From NCBI RefSeq assembly GCF_019203985.1, contig NZ_JAGSPD010000008.1, positions 62,001 through 126,000 of the forward strand: a stretch of DNA of 64,000 bases, read 5' to 3'. Shown piece by piece: positions 53,339-61,549 of this stretch. Under the pieces are notes generated by a model. It worked only from the letters and a program-made list of their open reading frames with translations, was not told where the DNA came from and searched no databases. The stretch comes from Winogradskyella luteola. GTDB lineage: Bacteria; Bacteroidota; Bacteroidia; Flavobacteriales; Flavobacteriaceae. Both the position numbers and the translations under genes were made by a program. Positions within the stretch are counted from its first letter, which is position 1. Each line of letters begins with the position of its first letter.

Positions 53339-53368
53339 AGTGAGTGGGCAGTTTTTTTTAGTGAGTGC
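53339..53368 (-). promoter_or_regulatory. LytTR-type operator array C upstream of the histidine kinase
   Basis: AGTGAGTGG (53339-53347) and AGTGAGTGC (53360-53368) on the plus strand lie exactly 21 bp apart, separated by a T-rich spacer. Phase and spacer style match arrays A and B, but the sequence is a variant (AGTGAGTG against AGTAAATG). Located between the glycosylasparaginase and kinase genes. Confidence 0.55.
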
Positions 53369-53382
53369 TACCAAATGGACTT

Positions 53383-54393
53383 TTAAGATTTATTATAAAA
53401 ACCAGATTGAATCTGCTCATTTATTCCATTTTGAAACTTGGTAACACTAAATCGTTGATGTATAGAATAACTTCCAGTTTCTCCTTTTTTATTAACAGCT
53501 ATATAACCAACCTGAAAGTCTTCATAGTTCTTTTTAGGTTTGTCTACAATTCTACCAATAGCCTCTTCGCAAGCCTCTTGAGGGGATTTGCCTTGTCGCA
53601 TTAGCTCTACAATGAGAAAACTACCTACACTTTTAACGACTTCTTCACCCAAACCTGTTGCCGCCGCTGCACCAATTTCATTATCTACAAATAATCCCGC
53701 GCCAATAATTGGCGAGTCTCCAACGCGTCCCCCAATTTTATAGGCTAAACCACTCGTGGTACAAGCACCAGAAAGATCACCGTTTTTATCAATAGCCAAC
53801 ATGGCAATAGTATCATGATTTTCTATGTTGATAATGGGTTTGTATTTGGCTCCAATTTTCCATTCTTCCCAAGCTTTTTTCGAAGCATCTGTCAATAAAT
53901 CTTCTGGCTCAAAACCTTTTGAAACAGCAAATTTTTTGGCACCTTTGCCTGCTAGCATTACATGTGGTGTGTCTTCCATAACTTTTCTCGCTACCGAAAC
54001 GGCATGTGTTATATTTTGAAGATAGACTACCGAACCACAATTGCCGTGTTTATCCATAATGCAAGCATCAAGAGTAACATTGCCATCTCTGTCTGGTAAG
54101 CCGCCTTTACCAACGGATTGCCCTTTTTCGTCAGCTTCTTCAATATTACAGCCTTGCTCAACAGCATCTAAAACATTTCCGCCAGCTTGCAGTACTTCCA
54201 TAGCTTTAGCCGTGGCTTCTTTGACATGCCATGTTGCAATAACTAAAGGTAAGGTGGTTTTAGGCTTATCTTTAGAGGGTAGTGTTCCTTCGGGTTCTTT
54301 AGAAGTTTTGTCAGTACAACCCATTAAGGAATTACCAAGAGTTATACCAGCTCCTGTTAGTGCTGTGTTTTTAATAAATTTTCTACGATTCAT
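53383..54393 (-). CDS. N4-(beta-N-acetylglucosaminyl)-L-asparaginase (glycosylasparaginase)
   Basis: 336 residues, exported: Tat-like start MNRRKFIKNTALTGAGI and a lipobox-like LMGC. Ntn-hydrolase of the aspartylglucosaminidase family: GGNVLDAVEQGCNIEE, GGLPDRDGNVTLDA, the autocleavage site ENHDTIAMLAID (Thr after Asp), and GGRVGDSPIIGAG. It cuts the GlcNAc-Asn bond left after N-glycoproteins are trimmed. It is downstream of an FHS transporter and a GH92 lipoprotein, fitting N-glycan use. Distinct from the cytosolic isoaspartyl peptidase at 38830. Confidence 0.93.
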   Translation of the reverse strand: MNRRKFIKNTALTGAGITLGNSLMGCTDKTSKEPEGTLPSKDKPKTTLPLVIATWHVKEATAKAMEVLQAGGNVLDAVEQGCNIEEADEKGQSVGKGGLPDRDGNVTLDACIMDKHGNCGSVVYLQNITHAVSVARKVMEDTPHVMLAGKGAKKFAVSKGFEPEDLLTDASKKAWEEWKIGAKYKPIINIENHDTIAMLAIDKNGDLSGACTTSGLAYKIGGRVGDSPIIGAGLFVDNEIGAAAATGLGEEVVKSVGSFLIVELMRQGKSPQEACEEAIGRIVDKPKKNYEDFQVGYIAVNKKGETGSYSIHQRFSVTKFQNGINEQIQSGFYNKS

Positions 54394-54456
54394 GTATTCT
54401 GAATTTATTTCAGGATATATTAAATGTCAACCCTAAAGGTTATTAGCATAGTTAAT

Positions 54457-56127
54457 TTAATAGTCAACTCCCTGTTTGTCTAATACTGTTTTTGTTCTAA
54501 AGGCATAAAACAATAAATAGGAAAAACAAGCCACAGCCATCCAATAAGACGATTGGATTGTAAATACATCCGCCAATTTCCCTTGTACAGGTGGAATAAT
54601 GGCACCGCCCAAAATCATCATAATTAAAAATGCAGAGCCTTGAGAGGTGTATTTGCCGAGTCCTGCAATACTCAATGTAAAAATACATGGCCACATGATA
54701 GAACAAAATAAACCTCCAGACAAAAATGCAAATAAGGCTAAATTACCTGTGGTAAATAAACCAATCAACATCGCTATAATACCGAAAAAACTAAATATTT
54801 TAAGTGTTTTAACAGGTCTGTCCTTGGCTAAAAAGAATCCGACTATTTGAACAGCGATACAAATGGCGAAGAATACTATCTCGTTTGTTGTGAAACTACT
54901 TTTAAAAGAGTTTGCAAGTATAATTACACCAAAAGCAATATAAGGAACAATGATAAGTAGAACTTTTTTTAAGCCTTTACTTGGGTTAAAAACTGTAACA
55001 GCTCCAACCCATCGGCCAATCATCAATCCTCCCCAATAAAGAGAAATGTATTTTCCAATTTCTGAATCGTTAAGTACAGGTAGTCCGATGGCATTTAAGT
55101 TAGTGTTACCGACAGCTTGTTTTAAAAGCTCGCCAAGATTACTGCCTATAGTAACTTCTACACCAACGTACATAAAGATCGCCAACATACCCAAAACGAG
55201 TTGTGGATACTTCATGGCTCCCCAACCCTCAGGTTTTTTTGAAGCACTAGAATTGGCAATAAAAACTGCAGCGACTACTGCAAAAAGTGCAACAAATAAT
55301 ACGATTAATCTTGTGTGCTCTAAATCTTCAGTTGCAGTTGTGTTTCTAGAATATGTATTGAAAATATAGCCAAAACAACCCACAATGATAAGGGTTAGAA
55401 TAATTAATAAGTTACGCGCTTTGTTTGCAGGTTCAAAAGCAGTATCAGATTTTAAAGCAGGTAATTTTTTTGAAAAATGAAATAATGCAGCTGCCACTAA
55501 AAATAAAGCACCTACTCCAAGATAAAGTCCTTGTACAGTAACTAAAGTAATTTCGTTGTTAGAAATCATAGCAGCCAATTCGTCGGTACTCCAGGTTGCA
55601 GAGCCAAAAATGACCAGACTTACAACAATTGGGCCTATAGTAGTACCGAACGAGTTAATTCCTCCAGCCAAGTTTAAACGATGAGAACCCGTTTTGGGAT
55701 CACCAAGTGCAATGGCAAATGGATTTGCTGCGGTTTGTTGCAAAGAGAACCCTAGCCCAACAATAAATAAGGCAATAAGTACAAAATAGAATACTCCTGT
55801 TTGTCCTTGTTCTGCGCCAGCAGTTGCCGGATACATGACGAACGCACCAATGGCAGACAATAACAACCCATAAACAATACCATTTTTGTAGCCCCAATTA
55901 TTGAGTATATCTTTTTTAATAGAACCAGACAATATAAAAAGTAGCAAAGCTCCAATATAGTATGCTCCATAAAACGCAAAATCTACCAATTGAGATTGGA
56001 ATTGATCGATATTGAAATAGGTTTTACAAAAAGGAATAAAGACACCATTGGATGCCGCGATAAATCCCCAAAAAAAGAACACTGTTACTAATGTTGCTAA
56101 TGCTGATTTGTTGTTTTGGTTGCTCAT
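54457..56127 (-). CDS. FHS-family sugar MFS transporter
   Basis: 556 residues, with about 12 hydrophobic segments and an insertion between the two halves, which makes it longer than typical FHS members (about 410-450). The family start is clear: [38 protein letters not shown], and [21 protein letters not shown] proteins import fucose, glucose/galactose or N-acetylglucosamine by proton symport. Beside a glycosylasparaginase and a GH92 enzyme, GlcNAc or mannose is the likely cargo, an inference. 23 bp after GH92, so co-transcribed. Confidence 0.92.
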   Translation of the reverse strand: MSNQNNKSALATLVTVFFFWGFIAASNGVFIPFCKTYFNIDQFQSQLVDFAFYGAYYIGALLLFILSGSIKKDILNNWGYKNGIVYGLLLSAIGAFVMYPATAGAEQGQTGVFYFVLIALFIVGLGFSLQQTAANPFAIALGDPKTGSHRLNLAGGINSFGTTIGPIVVSLVIFGSATWSTDELAAMISNNEITLVTVQGLYLGVGALFLVAAALFHFSKKLPALKSDTAFEPANKARNLLIILTLIIVGCFGYIFNTYSRNTTATEDLEHTRLIVLFVALFAVVAAVFIANSSASKKPEGWGAMKYPQLVLGMLAIFMYVGVEVTIGSNLGELLKQAVGNTNLNAIGLPVLNDSEIGKYISLYWGGLMIGRWVGAVTVFNPSKGLKKVLLIIVPYIAFGVIILANSFKSSFTTNEIVFFAICIAVQIVGFFLAKDRPVKTLKIFSFFGIIAMLIGLFTTGNLALFAFLSGGLFCSIMWPCIFTLSIAGLGKYTSQGSAFLIMMILGGAIIPPVQGKLADVFTIQSSYWMAVACFSYLLFYAFRTKTVLDKQGVDY

Positions 56128-56150
56128 ATCTATTCTTGTTAGTTAATTTT

Positions 56151-59105
56151 TTATTTAATTGAAATTTCATCTGCAAAAATCCAGCTACGGCCATCCATGG
56201 GATAACCCAAATGCCATTCTGGAAGTTCCCCTAGTTTTTTGGCAATAATTTTCACGTATTTATATTCTGTCATTGGGATTTTAAATTCTACAGTTTTAAT
56301 TTCTATGTCACTGTTTTTTTCTATAGCATTGATTTTTTGCGATGGCAATGCTTTATAAGTTTTATCATCTTTTGAAACCAAACATCGAACTTCGGTAGGA
56401 TAAAAAATCCATGCCCCTTGGTCTCTCAGAAAATTTACCGAGATTGTATTAATTGCTTTTTGGCGACCCAAATCAACAGTGGCAATTAAGTCCGTATTCC
56501 AGTAGCCTTGCCAACTACCAGTTCTGTAATTTTTGGTACTTCTTATACCATCAATAAGCGCATCATTTCCTCCTGCAGAATACTGATTAGCATATTCACT
56601 TTGTAGAGTAATGTTGAGGTTTGGGTCAATTTTAAAGAAAGGTGTTGTTAGCACTGGACTTTTCAGATCTTCTTTTTCGGAATATAATTTCACTTTAGCA
56701 TCCTCAGTGACAACGAATGGGTTTTCATACAATTGAAAATTGCTATCATCTAAAGCGTAGAAAATTTTCGCATGGTTTTCAGAAGTATTTAAAACCACTC
56801 TAGTAGAATCTCTAAAGGTAATATCCCCATTTTCAATATAAGGTGACGGCAAAATAATATGGTCTGTAATTTCTGTCATTGGTTCGTTACCTTTTCTACT
56901 TCCCCAAACCGCAGGATTATCAGTCATTGAGAATTCTAGAGTCCCGCCATTAATAACATCCTCGTGCTTTAAATATGTAACCTCTAAATCTTTTCCATTT
57001 AGCTTCACATATTCTACATAAATATTAGCCTCGCTCAAGTTGTTGGCAACAATAGTGAACTTCTTTCCGTTTTCTAGATGAATGGTAACTTTATCAAAAA
57101 GGGGTGCGCCTATAATATATTCATTGCTTCCAGGAGTAACCGAATAAAAGCCCATTGAACTTAACACATACCAAGCACTCATTTGTCCACAGTCTTCATT
57201 GCCAGAGATTCCGTCTGGTTCATTTTTATACAGTTCAGTTAAAATTTGATGAACTTTCTCCTGTGTTTTATGAGGCTTGTTTACAAAATTGTAGAGATAA
57301 GCCATGTGATGACTAGGCTCATTACCGTGTGCATATTGTCCAATTAAACCCGTAATATCCGATTGATTACGTCCAGATGTTTCAGATTTAGCGTTGAACA
57401 ACTCATCGAGTTGTACCTCTAATTTATCTTTTCCGCCAAGTAGATTTATAAATCCCGAAATATCCTGAGGTACATAAAAGCTGTATTGCCAAGCATTTGC
57501 TTCGGTATAATTAAAGTTCACTTCATAAGGGTTGAAAGGTGCAAACCATGTATTTCTAAAACGACCTCGCATAAACTTGGTTTCTGGGTCGAATACATTT
57601 TTATAATACTGCGCACGTTGAATATAGGTCTTGTAATCCTCATCTTTGCCCATAGCTTTTGCCATTTGGGCAATCGTCCAATCATCGTAAGCATATTCTA
57701 AGGTTTTGGAAACAGATTCACTTTCTTCATCCACAGGAATAAATCCGTATTTTTTATAAGCTTTTAACCCAAATTTATTTAGTGTCGCGGAATGCTTCAT
57801 GGCTTCAAAAGCCTTTTCGGTATCATAATCTTTAATACCTTTTAAGTAGGCATCAGCTATAACAGGAACAGCATGATAACCAATCATACAATCCGTGTAA
57901 TTACCTGCTAGGTCCCACATTGGCATAATGCCACCTTCATCATATTTAGCTAAAAATGTGTTGATGAAATCATTGGTTTTTTCTTGCTCAATTATAGTGT
58001 ATAATGGATGAGCTGCTCTGTAAGTATCCCAAAGTGAAAATACTGTGTAATAATCGAACTCTTGTGTTTGATGAATTTCTAAGTCCATGCCTCTATAACG
58101 ACCGTCAACGTCTTGATAACGGTTAGGGGCAATCATAGTATGATATAATGCTGTGTAAAAATTGGTTTTCTTGTCTAAATCATCACTTTCAATGACAATT
58201 TTTTCAAGTTGTTTTTCCCAATAATTTTGAGCTTCTGTCTTAACTTCATTAAAAGTTTTGGTGCCAATCTCTGCCGTCATATTATCTTTTGCACCTTTTT
58301 CATCAACGGCTGAAATGCCTGTTTTCACTAAAAGGGGTTCATTATTGGGATTATTAAAAGTTACAATGGCTTTTTTACTTTCAAATTTATAATTCTTTGA
58401 AATTGCTGTGCCATCTCCATCGTCATAAACGATAGCTTTTATTGGGTGTGAAAACTTTATGTGGTAAAACAAACGTTGATCTTTTGCCCAAGCTTCAGAA
58501 TATCTAAATCCATTTATTTCGTAGTCATTGAGTTTGTTTATTTTGCAATCGAGTAGTTTGTCTCGATGTTGCAGATCGATTACCAAGTATTGGTTTTCGG
58601 AGTTTGGGTATTGGTATTTATGTACGCCGCTACGTAAAGACACAGTTAATTCCACATCGATGTTTGTGGAATCTAAATGAACCTTATAATAACCTGGTTC
58701 TGCAACTTCATTTTCGTGGCTGAAATGTGCTCTATAGCCTTTTTTTCCATCTGCCCCGTTATTGAAAATCGGCGTATTGGTTGGCATCAATAGCACATCT
58801 CCATAATCGCTAATGCCAGTACCACTTAAGTGTGTATGCGAAAAGCCATAAATGTATTCGTCTAGATAGTGATAACCAGAACAACCATCCCAACCTTTTA
58901 AGCGTGTATCTGGGCTTAATTGCATCATTCCAAATGGCAAGGTTGCACCTGGATAAGTATGGCCATGACCACCAGTACCAATAAACGTATTGACGTAGTT
59001 TATTAACGGTTGATCTTTTTGAGCTTCAGGAATTGCTGGGGAATTATTACAGCTTAAAAATAAGCTTAGAATAATTATAGTAACGGTTGGTTTGAGCTTC
59101 ATCAA
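56151..59105 (-). CDS. GH92 family glycosidase lipoprotein (alpha-mannosidase type)
   Basis: 984 residues. Lipobox LSLFLSCNN (Cys near 19). GH92 motifs: NYVNTFIGTGGHGHTYPGATLPFGM at the mature start, CSGYHYLDEYIYGFSHTHLSGTGISDYGD, TFSLWDTYRAAHP-like VFSLWDTYRAAHPL, GNEDCGQMSAWYVLSSMGFY, and PGSNEYIIGAPLF. GH92 enzymes are calcium-dependent exo-alpha-mannosidases acting on N-glycans. A C-terminal CHB_HEX-like strand region (about 770-840) and a discoidin-type domain (about 850-984) follow. First gene of the operon. Confidence 0.95.
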   Translation of the reverse strand: MMKLKPTVTIIILSLFLSCNNSPAIPEAQKDQPLINYVNTFIGTGGHGHTYPGATLPFGMMQLSPDTRLKGWDGCSGYHYLDEYIYGFSHTHLSGTGISDYGDVLLMPTNTPIFNNGADGKKGYRAHFSHENEVAEPGYYKVHLDSTNIDVELTVSLRSGVHKYQYPNSENQYLVIDLQHRDKLLDCKINKLNDYEINGFRYSEAWAKDQRLFYHIKFSHPIKAIVYDDGDGTAISKNYKFESKKAIVTFNNPNNEPLLVKTGISAVDEKGAKDNMTAEIGTKTFNEVKTEAQNYWEKQLEKIVIESDDLDKKTNFYTALYHTMIAPNRYQDVDGRYRGMDLEIHQTQEFDYYTVFSLWDTYRAAHPLYTIIEQEKTNDFINTFLAKYDEGGIMPMWDLAGNYTDCMIGYHAVPVIADAYLKGIKDYDTEKAFEAMKHSATLNKFGLKAYKKYGFIPVDEESESVSKTLEYAYDDWTIAQMAKAMGKDEDYKTYIQRAQYYKNVFDPETKFMRGRFRNTWFAPFNPYEVNFNYTEANAWQYSFYVPQDISGFINLLGGKDKLEVQLDELFNAKSETSGRNQSDITGLIGQYAHGNEPSHHMAYLYNFVNKPHKTQEKVHQILTELYKNEPDGISGNEDCGQMSAWYVLSSMGFYSVTPGSNEYIIGAPLFDKVTIHLENGKKFTIVANNLSEANIYVEYVKLNGKDLEVTYLKHEDVINGGTLEFSMTDNPAVWGSRKGNEPMTEITDHIILPSPYIENGDITFRDSTRVVLNTSENHAKIFYALDDSNFQLYENPFVVTEDAKVKLYSEKEDLKSPVLTTPFFKIDPNLNITLQSEYANQYSAGGNDALIDGIRSTKNYRTGSWQGYWNTDLIATVDLGRQKAINTISVNFLRDQGAWIFYPTEVRCLVSKDDKTYKALPSQKINAIEKNSDIEIKTVEFKIPMTEYKYVKIIAKKLGELPEWHLGYPMDGRSWIFADEISIK

Positions 59106-59214
59106 AAAGATTACTGATTTTAAACGTCTAATATACTAAATCAATAATCATATCCGATAAACATTATTTCAATAGCATTAACAAATTAATAAGATACTTT
59201 TTATTATCGTTCAC

Positions 59215-59222
59215 TAAATTTG
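59215..59222 (+). promoter_or_regulatory. Promoter -7 box of the metallophosphoesterase gene
   Basis: TAAATTTG, a perfect TAnnTTTG, 17 bp before the ATG at 59240. No standard TTG. Confidence 0.5.
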
Positions 59223-59239
59223 TTTTTTAAACATTTTGC

Positions 59240-60466
59240 ATGATGCGTTGGATTATTTTTATAATTGTTTATTTGCTGTTTACGATTTATAGTTTTCAAG
59301 CTATAAAAACAATAACTAAACAAAGCTGGGTACATTACCTATTTATAGCGATTGCTGTAGTTGTTATAGGTAACTTTATATTTCAGTTTACAACATCTTC
59401 CGAAGGTCGTGTTTTAAGCCCGGCAAAAAGCTATGCGTTTGGTTTTCTATTAGCTTTCATGTCCTTAGCTTTAGTTTTGGTGCCAATTCTTTTAGGTGAA
59501 GACATAATAAGAGGTGCGTTAGGATTGTATGATAAATTGGTCACTAAAGAAACGTTCTATTTACCATCTCGAAGAAAGTTTGTAAGCCAGATTGCACTTG
59601 GTCTAGCGGCTATTCCTTTTACATCATTACTCTATGGTATGTATAGAGGTAAATACAGATTTAGAGTATTAAACTACACATTGCATTTTGAAGATTTGCC
59701 AGATGCCTTTGACGGATACAGGCTAACCCAAATAAGTGATATTCATTCGGGAAGTTTCGACAATAAAGAGAAAATTGAATATGCTGTTGATTTAATAAAC
59801 GAGCAACAATCTGATACAATATTATTTACAGGAGACATGGTAAATAATAAAGCTTCTGAGATGATTCCCTGGAAAGATACTTTTGGTCGACTTAAAGCCA
59901 AAGATGGTAAGTTTTCGGTTTTGGGAAATCATGATTATGGGGATTATGTAGATTGGCCAACAAAAGAAGAAAAATCAAAGAATTTAGAGGATTTAAAGAC
60001 CATTCAAAAAGACATAGGCTTTGATTTGTTATTAAATGAGCATCGCTATCTAGAAAAGGATGGTCAAAGAATTGCTATTGTTGGTGTAGAAAATTGGGGG
60101 AAAGGTGGTTTTAAAAAAGCAGGTGACCTAAAAAAGGCATCATCTCAAATAGAGCCTAACGATTTTAAAATACTTATGAGCCACGATCCAAGTCATTGGG
60201 ATGCTGAGGTTGTTAATGATGATTACCATTATCACTTAACCTTGAGTGGGCATACACATGGTATGCAATTCGGAATTGAAATTCCGGGTTGGATAAAGTG
60301 GAGTCCTGTAAAATGGCGTTACAAACAATGGGCAGGGATTTACGAAGCACTAGGTCAATACATCAATGTTAATAGGGGATTTGGATATTTAGGCTATCCT
60401 GGTCGTGTAGGTATCTGGCCAGAAATCACAGTGATAGAGCTTAAAAAAGGTAAAAAAGAAGCATAA
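59240..60466 (+). CDS. Membrane metallophosphoesterase
   Basis: 408 residues. Three hydrophobic helices occupy about 1-110 (IIFIIVYLLFTIYSF, HYLFIAIAVVVIGNFIF, AFGFLLAFMSLALVLVP). The calcineurin-like catalytic domain (about 160-400) has all metal motifs: TQISDIHSG, LFTGDMVNN, VLGNHDYGD, LMSHDPSHWD and LTLSGHTHGMQFG. Family members include UDP-2,3-diacylglucosamine- and phospholipid-acting phosphatases, and the substrate here is open. ATGATG at the start makes either Met possible. Own promoter box. Confidence 0.92.
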   Translation: MMRWIIFIIVYLLFTIYSFQAIKTITKQSWVHYLFIAIAVVVIGNFIFQFTTSSEGRVLSPAKSYAFGFLLAFMSLALVLVPILLGEDIIRGALGLYDKLVTKETFYLPSRRKFVSQIALGLAAIPFTSLLYGMYRGKYRFRVLNYTLHFEDLPDAFDGYRLTQISDIHSGSFDNKEKIEYAVDLINEQQSDTILFTGDMVNNKASEMIPWKDTFGRLKAKDGKFSVLGNHDYGDYVDWPTKEEKSKNLEDLKTIQKDIGFDLLLNEHRYLEKDGQRIAIVGVENWGKGGFKKAGDLKKASSQIEPNDFKILMSHDPSHWDAEVVNDDYHYHLTLSGHTHGMQFGIEIPGWIKWSPVKWRYKQWAGIYEALGQYINVNRGFGYLGYPGRVGIWPEITVIELKKGKKEA

Positions 60467-60547
60467 TTGCTAACAATTGTTTATTTTTATCTTGCTGATA
60501 ACAAACAGACTAGATTTACTAACAAAAATTCATGTAGGTCTAAGAAA

Positions 60548-60555
60548 TACATTTG
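60548..60555 (+). promoter_or_regulatory. Promoter -7 box of the thioredoxin-like gene
   Basis: TACATTTG, perfect TAnnTTTG, 17 bp before the ATG at 60573. Confidence 0.5.
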
Positions 60556-60572
60556 ACTAAAACTATTAACGT

Positions 60573-60869
60573 ATGTCAAAATTTGGGGAATTAATAGATG
60601 TCGATATTCCGGTACTATTAGACTTCTATACAGAATGGAATGATCAGTCCACAGCCATGCATCCTGTGCTTAGAGATGTTGCTGCCGTACTTGGCGATAA
60701 AGCTAAGATCATAAAAATAGATGTGGATAAAAACAAGGAGTTAGCAGAAGCCCTTCGGGTTAAAGGATTACCAACCTTGATTATCTATAAAAATGGTGAA
60801 ATGAAATGGCGTCATAGTGGTGAGCAAGATGCCAATACTTTAATAGGTGTTATCCAAGAGTATATTTAG
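60573..60869 (+). CDS. Thioredoxin-fold protein without the CxxC motif
   Basis: 98 residues, thioredoxin length. Fold landmarks are intact: IPVLLDFYTEWNDQS where thioredoxins have W-C-G-P-C, IKIDVDKNKELAEALRVKGLPTLIIYKNGE with the cis-Pro (GLPT), and WRHSGEQDAN. Both active-site cysteines are replaced (WNDQST), so it cannot perform dithiol exchange and may bind proteins, as other redox-dead thioredoxin folds do. The 3' end overlaps the convergent deacetylase gene by 4 bp. Own promoter. Confidence 0.9.
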   Translation: MSKFGELIDVDIPVLLDFYTEWNDQSTAMHPVLRDVAAVLGDKAKIIKIDVDKNKELAEALRVKGLPTLIIYKNGEMKWRHSGEQDANTLIGVIQEYI

Positions 60870-61543
60870 TATAGAGCTTTAAATTGAAAACCTCTTTCAC
60901 TGTAATAATCCAAAACCTTCGGAAGTACATATTTTAAATTTCGGGAGGCCTTAACACTGTCATGAAACACAACAATACTGCCTTCTTTTGAGGCTGAAAT
61001 AACATTGTTATAGCTAGCTTCTTCAGACACAGATTTGTCCCAGTCGTAAGATAGCACATCCCACATTACTATTTTGTAGTCTTGTTTTTGAAGTTGTTTG
61101 GCTTGTTTTGTTTTAAACTTACCGTATGGGGGTCTGAAAATTTTTGGATTGCTAATTTCAGATTCAGACTTTAAAATTTTCCGCTCATATTTATTTATGT
61201 AAGTCTCAATCAATTCATTTGTGAATTCAATTTCGGTTATGTAAGCACTGCTTTTGGTTTTCCACCCTTTTGAATGCCAATATGTATGATTTCCAACTGA
61301 GTGGCCGTTTTTAAGAATTTCCCAAAAAACCCTAGGGTTTTCTTTAATGTTCTTACCAATACAAAAGAAGGTGGCTTTTGCTTTGTAAGATTTTAAGGTT
61401 TGAAGTACCCAATTTGTAATTTCGGGAGTTGGACCATCATCAAAAGTTAGATACAGTTCTTTATTATCGGTATCTATATTCCAGATAAAATTTGGAAATA
61501 GTGTCTTTACAAATCCAGGTGTTTTTGCTGGAATGATCTGCAT
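60866..61543 (-). CDS. Polysaccharide deacetylase family protein
   Basis: 225 residues. NodB-type motifs: LTFDDGPTPEITNWVL (metal Asp-Asp), SVGNHTYWHSKGW (HxxxH), FRPPYGKFKTKQ, VMWDVLSYDWDKS and GSIVVFHDSVKA (catalytic His). It removes acetyl or acyl groups from surface sugars. No signal peptide is obvious (MQIIPAKTPGFVKTLFP), so it may be cytoplasmic-facing or use a non-standard export. Starts 7 bp past the DUF2723 gene. Confidence 0.93.
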   Translation of the reverse strand: MQIIPAKTPGFVKTLFPNFIWNIDTDNKELYLTFDDGPTPEITNWVLQTLKSYKAKATFFCIGKNIKENPRVFWEILKNGHSVGNHTYWHSKGWKTKSSAYITEIEFTNELIETYINKYERKILKSESEISNPKIFRPPYGKFKTKQAKQLQKQDYKIVMWDVLSYDWDKSVSEEASYNNVISASKEGSIVVFHDSVKASRNLKYVLPKVLDYYSERGFQFKALY

Positions 61544-61549
61544 GATTTT

